Shown here: positions 34,386 through 44,934 of the stretch, piece after piece | How positions within the stretch are numbered: position 1 is the first letter of the stretch | Layout of the letters: every line of letters starts with the position of its first letter | The notes under the pieces: model-generated | What the model was told of the DNA's origin: nothing | Seen by the model: only the letters and a program-made list of their open reading frames with translations | The model's database searches: none | Translations under genes and position numbers: made by a program | Assembly (NCBI GenBank): GCA_024220525.1 | Contig: JAMYWO010000143.1 | Coordinates: 53,444 to 110,397 of the forward strand | DNA: 56,954 nt | From: Cochliopodium minus | Lineage: Eukaryota; Discosea; Himatismenida; Cochliopodiidae | Direction: 5' to 3'

Positions 34386-34858
34386 TTTTTGAACAAATTA
34401 AACTATTTTGTAAAAAAATCTTCCTCATCTCGATAGAAAAAGAGAATATTAAAGCATAAAAAGAAATTTCTGGCCAATTCAAAGAATGAGTGTTTCATCA
34501 TATTTAGAAAGTAAGAATTCAAAGTAAGATTCAATTATTTGATATTGTCAATAATAAAGGATTCATTTCTACTTGAATTTGAAGAAATTACGTTTCATTC
34601 ACTTTTTATCTGAAATTGGAATAAAATATTTTATTCTATTCACATTTATTTTTTTATTTTTTTGAAAATAAGGGAAAATATTGGAATTTTTTACATATAC
34701 TTCCTTTTAAATTTTTATGAAACTGAAATAAATACCTCTTTTTAAATTATTCGAATTTGAGTTTTTATCATTTTCAATACCCAGACCGGGATGGGATCAT
34801 CTTAGTTCTTTTTATTTTTGAAGTTAATTTAAAAATAAAAAAAATAACGATTTAAAAA
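34386..34858. other. intergenic, DUF4286 stop to phosphatase start
   Basis: AT-rich 473-base spacer between two plus-strand genes. It holds the promoter of the phosphatase gene. A short ATG-led stretch at about 34488 (MSVSSYLE) followed by a GTAAG looks like a first exon, but I found no second exon to join it to in frame. No RNA gene seen. Confidence 0.4.
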
Positions 34859-37800
34859 ATGGGTAATATTTCAACAATTGGAGAACAAAATACATCTTGT
34901 ACAATAGAAAATTTATGTTCTTCTACAAAATCAAAGAAAAGAAAATCAACACCATCTATTCACAATAAAAATAATAATAATGGTGAACAAAAATTAAATT
35001 TTATCAGTAATCTTCAAATATGGAGAGTATATCAAAAGAAGGGGAAAAATTATGACGAAATAATTTCAATGGAGAATTTCAAAAGATTTGAAAAGAAAGA
35101 ATGTTATATAGTATTGCATGCATATAAATTGAATAAAGAAAAATCCTCATCGCCGTATATCTTTTCCAAAGAAACAAACAAAGAGAACAGCAAAGATGAA
35201 GAAAAAACAAAGAGATCTTTGAAAACATTAATAGATTCATCATTCAATTCACTAACACCAAGAGGTATTTCTTCTATATGGGAGTGTACAACATTTGGAT
35301 CTGGAAATATGGAACAGATCTCGAAGGGGAGTAATTTAAATGGAGATGAGAATAAGGAATTTGCCTATGAATTGTATATTTGGAATGGGCAAGAAGCATC
35401 TTCATTAACAAAGGCATTTTCTTTGGCCAAATGTTTCCTGCTTGAGAAAAAGCTTTCATCCAACAACGAAATTTATAAATTATTGTTTGAAATATCTTCC
35501 ACTTCTATTGGATCATTATTTGTTGATGAATTGGATATGCACAATGATTTTTTGAAAAAAGGATCGAAAAATCACCTATTCACTAATTTATTCAAACAAT
35601 ATCCATCTCTTATCAAATCTCCATCGAAAAGAAGCCAAAGTGACAAATCTACCGAGGAAAATGGAGATGATTCAAGATCATCCAAATCACCAAAATTAGA
35701 ATCCTCTTCCAAATCTCCCAAATCAGAATCCAGAAAGAGATATTCCACTTCATTCAATTTCTTAAAGACAAATGGGTTCTTTATTGATTCGGAATACGAA
35801 GATGATGAAGATACCTCCTCTTATTCTGATACTTCTGAATCGTCATCATCTGAAGGTGAAAGTGAAGAATCTCGTGATGAAGAAGAGGAATCATACGAGC
35901 CTTCTGGAGAAGATAGCGCAGAAAGAGGAAAAAGATTGGCTTATGTTTTACTTGATGATTATTCATCTGATGGTGATGAACCTGATACAGATGAGGAACC
36001 TCCTCTAGACAATGTGAGTCAAAGAGTGAGAATAGAGTTTTATGAAAGAAGAGTCTCCCAAATCACTCCTTACATGTTCTTGGGAGGCTTGGTAGTTGCG
36101 AGAAAGAGAGCATGGCTTAAACGCAGAGGTGTCACACACATTGTTAATCTCGCTTCTATGATTAGACCTCACAAACCATATCCTGAAGACTTTATATACA
36201 AGACTTATTATCTCCTCGACAGCAAAAACTCAAACATATCCACCATTTTCTTGGATGCCATCGAATTCATAGACAATGCAATTGAGAACGGAGGAAAGGT
36301 TTATATTCATTGCCAACAAGGTGTCTCAAGAAGTTGTACCACTGTCATCATGTATTTGATGTGGAAAGAAAAGCTAAAGTACATGGAGTGCGAAAACAAG
36401 GTAAAGTCCATCAGAAAGATTTGCTCTCCTAACCCTGGATTCATCATGCAACTTATTTTGTGGCAACAAGCCCTCTTTGAACCAATCAACAACCCAAAGT
36501 TTTATATCATACAAAGTCAATCTCCTTACCAGCCAAAGTTTTTGGTTCCTTTCTATATCATGAAACCAAATAGAAGTACTCTCAAAACAGAAAGTACAGT
36601 GCTTATACTTACTAAAGACACCCTTTACTTTTGGATTGGAGCTAATTCGGGAGAATTAGATTTTACTGCAGCTGAAAGATACATTCTCCTGTTTCAAAAG
36701 TACCTGAATGTTTCCAAGAACGTTGTGAAAGTAGAAGAAGGTAAAGAAGAACCTCAGTTTTGGGAAATTTGCTTTCCTCCACCAAAAAAATCAGTCACAC
36801 CAAGAATAGAATCTCCCAGAAGAGAAATCGTTAAACAGCCAACCGATACTCCCACTCCATCAAAGAAAGTTCCTCCAATGAAAATGGGATTCAAGTTGGA
36901 CATAGGAAAGATTGGTGGATCCAGTCCTACTGCAGAAAAAAACTCTCCAAAAGAAAAACTTCCACCATTCAAGTTGGATTTGGGAGGAACTAAGAGTTCA
37001 CCGAGAAATAATGGCATAAAGTTTAATTTAGATTTTTCTGGAATAAGAAATGCTAAAGATCCTTCTGATGTGAACAGTGGGATCAGAAGTCACAGAGAGA
37101 TTCTCACTCCTGGAAGCAGAAACTCAAAGAGAACTCCAAGAAAGAGTCCCAGTGTTTCTAGTTCTTCAAGATCAAGAGATTCCAAGATGAGTTCTGACGT
37201 TTCTGATTCTGATGATTCTTCCTTGTCTTCCAGCTCTTCCAACACTTCTAGAACTCCAAGAGATCAAAGCTCTGATAGAGATTCTGATTCTGCTAATGAC
37301 AGTCCTTTGTCTAGAGGATCTTATAGTGAAACTAAACTTGGAATCCATTTGAATTCTCCCTTAGTAAATTCTCCAAGAAATAAACCTTCTCCTTTCAGTT
37401 TAAACATCCCTCCTTTGAACTTTCAAAAAGACAATACAACGAATACTACAAATAACAATACTCCCACCAAAAAACCTACTGAAGTACCTAAATTGAATTT
37501 TGTTCTTTCTTCGCTTGCCAAAGTGACTGATGTATCCGATTCTTCCGAAGAAAAAATGAAAAGTGCCAAAAAGAAAAGAGAGTCTGACAAAAACCATATT
37601 TTTGAAATCGTTCCCCACCTTTTTCTCTCGAAAGAAGCAGTATCCAGAGACAAGAAAGCACTCCTAGAAAACAAAATAACACACATTGTAAATTGTTCAG
37701 GATACAGTGTTCAAAATACTCAGGACAAGAAGATTTTTACATACAAAACTTATTTCATTAGAAACAGCAATTCTGAAGCGATTGATAATGTTTTCATCGA

Positions 37801-38341
37801 TTTCATCTCCTTTGTTGATTCTGCCATTTCACAAGATGGTAACGTTCTTGTTCATGGTGAAGATGATTGGTCGATCTCTGTCTCCCTCATCTTTTCCTAT
37901 TTAATTTGCATCAAACACAAGAACTACGAAGAGATCTTCCAATCTTTTGATAATCTTGTTTATGTCAAGATAAAAGAAGCTTTTCAGAGTCAATTATTCG
38001 AATGGGAATCTCGTTTTAAATCGAATTCTCCTATCTCCAAACCTTCTGTCTACCAAATGATCAAACATTCTGTTAAAACGCCTTTGTTTGTTGTCCCCAG
38101 CAAGATTAAAGATGTCAACAAAGATCTCTTTTCAAATTCAAACGAAATTTATGTTTTGGAAACTCCCAAGTCTTTTTACATTTGGAAAGGCAAAGATAGT
38201 TCCAGTCTCAATCTCGACACTGCCAAAAAGTTTGTTCAAAACATCAAAAAGTACATCCCAAACACTGAAAACAAACCTTTGAACGAAATTAATCAAAGTG
38301 AAGAAACAACTCAATTTTGGGAAGATATCCAGTTGAATTAA
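34859..38341 (+). CDS. tandem dual-specificity phosphatase with gelsolin-like segments
   Basis: Intronless, 1160 aa, stop TAA. The N-terminus MGNIST fits N-myristoylation (Gly2, Thr6). Residues about 48-215 are gelsolin/villin-like (LQIWRVYQKKGKNYDEII, KKECYIVLHAYKL, ELYIWNGQEAS). After an acidic Ser-rich linker, a DUSP domain spans about 390-545 with the active loop HCQQGVSRS (C485, R491) and typical YMFLGGLVVARKRAWLKRRG start, then a second gelsolin-like segment (LYFWIGANSGELDFTAAERY). A long Ser/Pro-rich disordered linker follows. The C-terminal third repeats the layout: DUSP-like fold (ITHIVNCSGYS, LVHGEDDWSISVS) in which Cys is Gly1000 and Arg is Ile1006, then another gelsolin-like end (FYIWKGKDSSSLNLDTAKKF). 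DUSP plus gelsolin-like architecture is known for plant MKP1-type MAPK phosphatases. A MAPK or actin-linked role is inference. Confidence 0.85.
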   Translation: MGNISTIGEQNTSCTIENLCSSTKSKKRKSTPSIHNKNNNNGEQKLNFISNLQIWRVYQKKGKNYDEIISMENFKRFEKKECYIVLHAYKLNKEKSSSPYIFSKETNKENSKDEEKTKRSLKTLIDSSFNSLTPRGISSIWECTTFGSGNMEQISKGSNLNGDENKEFAYELYIWNGQEASSLTKAFSLAKCFLLEKKLSSNNEIYKLLFEISSTSIGSLFVDELDMHNDFLKKGSKNHLFTNLFKQYPSLIKSPSKRSQSDKSTEENGDDSRSSKSPKLESSSKSPKSESRKRYSTSFNFLKTNGFFIDSEYEDDEDTSSYSDTSESSSSEGESEESRDEEEESYEPSGEDSAERGKRLAYVLLDDYSSDGDEPDTDEEPPLDNVSQRVRIEFYERRVSQITPYMFLGGLVVARKRAWLKRRGVTHIVNLASMIRPHKPYPEDFIYKTYYLLDSKNSNISTIFLDAIEFIDNAIENGGKVYIHCQQGVSRSCTTVIMYLMWKEKLKYMECENKVKSIRKICSPNPGFIMQLILWQQALFEPINNPKFYIIQSQSPYQPKFLVPFYIMKPNRSTLKTESTVLILTKDTLYFWIGANSGELDFTAAERYILLFQKYLNVSKNVVKVEEGKEEPQFWEICFPPPKKSVTPRIESPRREIVKQPTDTPTPSKKVPPMKMGFKLDIGKIGGSSPTAEKNSPKEKLPPFKLDLGGTKSSPRNNGIKFNLDFSGIRNAKDPSDVNSGIRSHREILTPGSRNSKRTPRKSPSVSSSSRSRDSKMSSDVSDSDDSSLSSSSSNTSRTPRDQSSDRDSDSANDSPLSRGSYSETKLGIHLNSPLVNSPRNKPSPFSLNIPPLNFQKDNTTNTTNNNTPTKKPTEVPKLNFVLSSLAKVTDVSDSSEEKMKSAKKKRESDKNHIFEIVPHLFLSKEAVSRDKKALLENKITHIVNCSGYSVQNTQDKKIFTYKTYFIRNSNSEAIDNVFIDFISFVDSAISQDGNVLVHGEDDWSISVSLIFSYLICIKHKNYEEIFQSFDNLVYVKIKEAFQSQLFEWESRFKSNSPISKPSVYQMIKHSVKTPLFVVPSKIKDVNKDLFSNSNEIYVLETPKSFYIWKGKDSSSLNLDTAKKFVQNIKKYIPNTENKPLNEINQSEETTQFWEDIQLN

Positions 38342-38612
38342 GAAGTCTTTTATTAAATATTATTCTTCCAAAATCAAATTAAAAATTGTTTTTTCTTTTA
38401 TTTTTTATTATTTGGACTATCTGGCCGGTTTTTTTTTTTTTAATTGTTCCCTCAATTCTAAAAATGAAGGAAAGAGAAAAAATAGAATAATTAAAAAGGA
38501 TTTGGAAGAAGGTTGGAAAAGCTTTCTTATCGTTCTCAAAAAAAAAAAAATTATCAATAATATTTTAATAAAAAAATTGGGAAGAAAAATACGTTTTTAT
38601 TTATTTGTGGAA

Positions 38613-41600
38613 ATGAATGATAAACAAAATGAATATATCAGACTAAAGAATTTCATAATTTCTTACCCAGAGTAAGTGGATTGATTTAAATCAAAAATAA
38701 TATTTTATTTTTCTCAATAAAATTTTATTTTCGCTATTTGGTATCCTCACCATTCAAATTTATTTTGTTATATTATTTTGTATAGAATAAGTTCGAATTG
38801 TCTCAATTGTTTGGAAACAAATGAACAAGAGAAATATTGCCAAATCATATCACAAATATATGAACCCGATGAATTAAGCAAATGGATCGATTTTGCGTTG
38901 GATCATGAATTCAAATCAAGATTGGGAGATGAAGGAAGTACATTGAGAGGAAATTCAATTATAACAAAAGTTATAACTTTATATTGCAGACAGATGCAAG
39001 GGGATTTCATCAAAAATATGCTTCATGATGTCGTATTAATTTTGATAAACTCTGAAAATCTATTGGAAGTTGATACAAAGTAAAAGAAAAAGAAAAATAT
39101 AATATATGAAAATTTCGATATTTTTTATAAAAGGATATAAAGAATTCTATTCGAGAAGTTATTTAAAGACATCTAATCTGATAGAAATAATCTTCAATTT
39201 CGAAAATATAAAACAATTATATCCTCAAATTGAAAAAATATATTTGGGAAAAAGATATCTTATGATAAATCTTTTATCAAACAATTCTATCGACGAACAT
39301 TTTAACATGAAATATTGATTATAACGAAAGAATAAAATAATAATAAAAAAAATTCATAGCTTATTTTAAATTCTCTTTTAAATTATTTATAACATAATAT
39401 CTTGATCAGCAAAGTATCAGAACAACAATCAAAAACGAATAGATCATGTATAGAGACGATATTGTCCAAGCTGATAGAGAAAATCACAAATAAAAAAAAC
39501 ATGGAGACCTTCCCCGAATGCATCAAAGCAATCTGCATCAAAATCGCCGATCTCGCCAAAAAGTATCATCCAGGCACAGATGAACATCTGACATTGGTAG
39601 GAGGCTTAGTGATGTTGAGATTATACAATCCCTCCCTCACTTCCCCAGTCATCTTCAAAATAATTCCAGATACCACCATAGTATCGCCCACCTCCCAAAA
39701 AAATCTGATTTTATCTTCCAGAATCATCCAGCATCTCTCCAATAACTTGCTTTTTCTCAAGCCTCCCTATGACGTTTTCGATCCTTGGCTCAAGAAAAAG
39801 GAGACCCAGATTAAGTTTTATTTTCAGAGTCTCATTGATCTTCCCGAAGAAAGTGCCCAAAGTTTGAGTAAGAAAATTTTTTTTTTTATTTTTTATATCT
39901 TTGAAGAATTGTATTTATTTTCTAACTTTTATTGAAATTTTTCATTTTCTAATTTGAATTATTTCTTCTTTTTTTTGGGTTGTTTATTCTAAAAAATTTA
40001 ATTTTTATTTGCTCTTCTATTTTAAAAATTAATCAACAACTATTCTTTTTTTAAGAAAATTTTTTTATAAAGGTTTTTCATTTACTCTTTATTAAAAGAT
40101 ATATTCAAAAAATTTTAATAATATTTTTTTTTTTTTGAAGATTAATTTTTAATTTTAAAAAAATTAGAACTAGAAAAAGTATCAACACCTTGTGAATATT
40201 CAGAAACAGAAATAGGAAATTTGTTTCACAAAGTGTTGTGGAAGTTTCAAGACGTGAGAAAGAAAAATCCCCAAGCCTACGAAAATGAAAATAAAAACAG
40301 CGAGGCTTTCCTCAAACTACAACATCTCATCAACGAAATGGGTCCTCCGAAAAATAACACTGTAGATACAATACAAAAAGAAAAAGCTGCAAATCATCTT
40401 CGAAATTTTTTTGAATCTAAACAAGAAGAAGGTAAAAAAAAAAAAGAATATTTTTTGTTTCTAAAGATAAATTAAAAAGTTTTTTATTGATTTTATTTTT
40501 TATTTTTTTATAACAATTTCTTCTTTCTTTATTTTTTTTTTTCGACAAAGATAAACAAAGTTTTAACAAAAAATTGGAGGAAATTATCGTTTTGATTGGA
40601 GACAAAATTTCAGATCCAAATACATGGAAAAATGAAAGTTCATTGTATTCAGTAAAAAAAAAAAAATCATTTGAGATTTCAAACAATATTTCAATATTTT
40701 TTTTCATCTTTCTTATTTTTATTTTTTCAAGATTTTTTCGAAAATATTTTTACATTTTATTAACTATTGTTTGTTTGTTAATTTTTTCATTGATATATTT
40801 TTATTATTATTTCCAAAATTTTTGATTTTATTTTTAAATTATTTTTGATTTTTTGATTTTTTTTTTAAATTTATTGAAATTTTTTGTGTAGTTAGTCGAA
40901 ATAGCATCACTTTTGTCAGATGAGAAGTTCGGAGTGAAAACGAAAGAAAAGACAATCAACAAGAAAAAGAAGCCATGCTTCCCCGTCTCCAAAGCGATCG
41001 ACTGGCTCCTCTCCAACTTCGGCGAGAAGCTCGGCCAAACCAACGAAAAGAAGAGGGAGAACGGACTCTCCATCATCAACGGGATCTTCAGCATCTCTTT
41101 GATCTCCTGCAAAAAAAACGACACCAAAAGATTGAAGGACGGAAAGGACAAAGTGTTTTTCAATTTGATCATCATTGAGAATTGGAGAAAGGTCATCGAT
41201 TTCAAGAAGAAGGGGGACAATTCTGTGAGGAAGAGGACGGGCTCGTTTGTTAGGGAGAAGGCTTTGGAGAAATCTAACAACTTCCAGCTCCGAATTAGTC
41301 GTACAACATTCATTTTTTTTTAATTTCATTTTTTTTATTTTTAATTATCTATTTATTTTTTTCTTTTTTTGGTTTTTTTTTACGTTATTTTTTACAAAAA
41401 CCTTTTTTTAATTTCATTTATTTTATTTTGTTTGTTTTAATCATAATTATTTTCGATTTAATATTTTTTATTATTTTAATTTCATTTTCTCCAAAAAATT
41501 TTTATCAATTAAAAATTTTTTTTTTTCTTCTTTTTTTTATTTTTAATCAAAAATTTTTAATTCTTTATTTGGATTATTTTTATTTTTGTTTAATATGAAT

Positions 41601-42047
41601 TTTTTAATATTAAATTATATTTTGATTTAGATAATTTTTAATATAACTTTACATTTTAAATTTTTTTTTTTTAAATACAGAAAGCTTTCCAATGGAATAC
41701 CTCAAAAAAAAAGGAGTGTTCGACTCCTCCAACAAAATAAAAGAAAAAAGAGAAGTAGTCCAAGAACTGCTCACCGCAATGGACGACGAAAACTTTGGAG
41801 TCCCCAAAATAAGATTGGAAGGCGAAAAGGTCGTTTTTGGATTCTACGAAACATTGATGAAGAATTGGTGGGAGCGCTATCTTTTTTTCGATGAGAAACT
41901 TTTCAAGGAACTTTTCGATTTTTTGAAGGAGGAGAAAATTTTGAAGGATCTTCTTTTGGGTGGTTTCACTTATTATTATTTCGACAAAGATAAACGTAAA
42001 TAAATTTTTTTATCATATTTTTTATTTTTATTTTTTATTTTTTATTT

Positions 42048-42080
<33 letters not shown>

Positions 42081-42395
42081 ATTAGTTTTTTTTAAATTAT
42101 TTTTTATTTTAATAAATTTTTGTATTTAATTTATTTCGTTTTTTTTAAAAGTGGAAAAACCAACAAACAATTTTTTGAGAATAAACAAACAAGACATCAA
42201 AAAAATGGAAAGAGAGGAACTCACCAACTCTGGCTCAAGACGCACCACCATTGAATTTTCTCCCAAAGACGAACTCTCTAAGAAGGAGAACAGAAGAAGT
42301 GTACGTATCGTTGATAACCCTTCAATTGAATCCAAAAATGAAAACAGAAAATCTGGGTAAAAATTTTTTTATTTTTTATTTTTTATTTTTTATTT

Positions 42396-42426
<31 letters not shown>

Positions 42427-42435
42427 AATTTTAAA

Positions 42436-42470
<35 letters not shown>

Positions 42471-43574
42471 TTTTATTTTTTATTTTTTTTTTTATTATTT
42501 ATTATTTATTTTTTATTTTTTATTTTATTTTTATTTTTATTTTTATTTTTATTTTTATATTTATTTTTTTTTATTTTTTATTTTATTTTTATTTTTATTT
42601 TTATTTTTTTTTATTTTATTTTTTTTAAAGGGAGTTTAAGGGAGAGGTTCAGGTGAATTTGTTGAGGGACATAGAATTGATGCCTAAAAAAAGAAACTCC
42701 AAAAAATTCATCACATACAACCCCGGAAAGAGAAAGAGCGGATCTCCCAAAATTCCCATCAGTTTTTTAAAGGATCAACTTTTTCAACAAGAAAATAATG
42801 ATAATAGTGGTAAATCTTTAAAAATTAAAAAAAAAAAATTTAAAATTTAATGAAAAAAATTTAAAATATTAAATTAAATAAAAAATTTGAAATAAAAATA
42901 TTAAAAAAATTTTTTTTTATTAAGAAAATGCTTCACCAGAAGTTTTAGAAAAAGGGAATGATGAAAACAACAAAAACAACAAAAACGAAAATAAAGATAA
43001 TGGTGAAAGCAACAAGAGCGAATCGAATGGTACTGTAACATCTAAAGAAATTTCAAACAAAGAAGACAAAGTAGGAGAAAAAGTAGAAGAGAAAGGAGAA
43101 GAGAAAGGAGAAAATATTACAGATGATAAAACAGAAAAAATAATAGAGAAGACAACAGAGAAGGTTGCGCCTCCTTTCGAAAAGAAACTCAGCAAGGAAA
43201 TGAAAAAAACAAATTCTCCTTCTTTGAACAGATCTGTTTCTTCCATTGAACTTGATTCTCGTTATCTCAACTCCAATGGAAATCTTAGCATCAGCTACAT
43301 TGAAAGAAAACCAAAGGGTTCTGTCATTGGACTTTTTAGCAACTCTGAGCAGAACAATGCCAATGATGTTCAGCGCATCAAGATTTTTGGTGATCAGAAG
43401 GATATCCACAACGATATCTTCAGTTTGCATTCTACTAGTTCCAGATCTAGTGCCAAGACTGCCAAGAAAAAAGAAAAGAAAGGTTTTTTTGGATTTATAA
43501 AGAAAAAACCTGAGAAGGAGAAGAAGCCAGAGAAGGAGAAGAAGAAAGATGAAGAGAAGAACACCAAAATTTGA
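38613..43574 (+). CDS. RasGAP protein with two DEP-like domains
   Basis: Ten exons (38613-38671, 38786-39079, 39410-39867, 40168-40431, 40551-40651, 40892-41297, 41681-41995, 42152-42356, 42631-42809, 42925-43574) sum to 2931 nt, 976 aa, stop TGA. Residues about 20-320 are a RasGAP domain: TLRGNSIITK with arginine finger R74, and VGGLVMLRLYNPSLTSP (the FLRxxxPA motif with its structural Arg). So GTPase stimulation is plausible. A DEP domain follows (FGVKTKEKTINKKKKPCFPV, SKAIDWLLSNFG), then a weaker second one (ENFGVPKIRLEGEKVVFGFY, TLMKNWWERY). The remaining ~400 residues are Lys/Glu/Ser-rich and probably disordered. Exon 40892-41297 is markedly richer in C/G-ending codons than its neighbours. 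Intron 39080-39409 has a coding-like open frame of no recognised family. Confidence 0.85.
42361..42625. repeat. (TTTTTTA)n-type intron repeats in the RasGAP gene
   Basis: Nearly pure T-rich 6-7-base units fill the intron between 42356 and 42631; a shorter run of the same kind is at about 42020-42075. Complementary to the A-rich repeats at the window ends. Long Phe/Leu/Tyr/Ile frames across it are compositional. Confidence 0.85.
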
Positions 43575-43641
43575 GTTTTTTTTAAAAAGAGATTTTTTTA
43601 AAATTAAATTTTTTATTTTTTATAAAAACTTTTACTTTTTT

Positions 43642-44699
43642 TCAATTTAAATAATTTTTTATTTTTCCAAATTTCAAAGGTTTTGATGCTTTTAGTCTTT
43701 TTTCTTCTGATTGATCAGTAATAATTTGTAAAAGAAGAGGTTTGGGAAACTTATCCTTTCCAAATTTGTTTCTTTTCAAACATAATAAAAAAACAAAAAC
43801 AAAATCTTTGAAACTATCCTCAAAGTAAACATGATTTTCAGGAGACCAATGATAAAATTCATGTTTAGTTTTTAAAGCAAGAGTATAATCTTCTCCCTGA
43901 AAGAATAATTGCATTCTAGAAAAGAATTCCGCTACAAGATCACCATTTGTAAGAGTAATCTCACTATAAAATTTGATATTATGTTTCTCACAAAACAGTT
44001 TAATTTCTTCTTTTGAAACTTGTCTCTTCTCTTTGAGATCGCTTTTGTTTCCAACCAAAATTATTTGAAGATTTTTTGTTTCTTTTATACGAAAAATCCT
44101 TTCGATATATATTTCTAAATTTAAAAAGCTTTGGATAGAATCAAGTGCGAATATCAAGATATATCCTTGAGATGTGTAAAGATGTACAGTCATGCCACAA
44201 GCATATTCATCATCAGCTATTATAATTTCATTTTGAATATAATTTGAAAGGGTTATTTCTTTTACCATTTGAATCATGAACACTGATGAAATAGTTTGTG
44301 TTGTTTATGATTGTACGAATTTGATATCTATAAAGAAAATAAAGAATTTAAGAAGTTATAAAGGAAGAATCCAAATTTACATATCTTCATACATGTCTAT
44401 TCCACTTTCTATTTGAAGTATAATATACTATCAACAATGAAAAAAAAACTTTTTACCATCAAATTTATTTGACAAATATTTAACTATTAAAGAAGATTTC
44501 CCAACAGAATTATCTCCATACTTTTGATTTGAACAAATAAATGATAGTTCTATTTATTTATTTTTTTTTTACCAAAACAACCTAATTTGGGTAAATTTTT
44601 GGAAAATTTGAGATAATTAGTTATTTGATAGTATACTCTAATATCATCTTGATACATCTTTTTTTTTGGTTTGCTCTTTGAAGATTCTTTGTTTCCCAT
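43642..44699 (-). CDS. divergent Ras-like small GTPase with non-canonical switch II
   Basis: Five exons (44573-44699, 44457-44513, 44381-44408, 44266-44327, 43642-44216) give 282 aa, stop TGA. The start MGNKES fits N-myristoylation (Gly2, Ser6) followed by a basic patch (KSKPKKK), a membrane-targeting layout unusual for Ras, which is normally C-terminally lipidated; no CAAX box ends this protein. The P-loop GDNSVGKSS (from residue 43) and NKSDL are intact. Where Ras has DTAGQEE, this protein has VHDSNADDEY, so the catalytic Gln and the DxxG glycine are absent; hydrolysis may be weak or absent. The SAK-type motif is also lost (SEITLTN). The C-terminal ~100 residues are an extension I do not recognise. 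The 3' end converges with the RasGAP-DEP gene, 67 bases apart. Confidence 0.75.
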
Positions 44700-44934
44700 T
44701 TTACAATTTTTTTTTAAAAATAAACATTTCCACTTTTAAAGATTCTTTTTGCAAAAATGAAAAGATTTTAAATGCTATATTACAATTATTTAAGGTCATT
44801 TTCATTTTTTTCTTTATATTTTAAGAAACCAAATTGGTTAATCATAAGAATTTAAAATTATATCAAAAAAATAAAATATTTATAATAAAAAATATAAAAA
44901 AAAAAAATCTAACATAAATCATACCTTTTATACA
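44700..44934. promoter_or_regulatory. divergent promoter region, Ras-like and sacsin-like genes
   Basis: The 235 bases separate ATGs of two diverging genes. AT-rich, with poly-A before the sacsin start. No defined motif recognised. Confidence 0.45.

Noticed and set aside
39106-39318. 70-aa ORF called as a gene
   Set aside because: Sits inside a RasGAP intron and has no start context or partner exon; kept only as an observation.
40834-41329. Antisense frames of 137-159 codons
   Set aside because: They mirror the GC-richer DEP exon of the RasGAP gene, which has domain and splice support.
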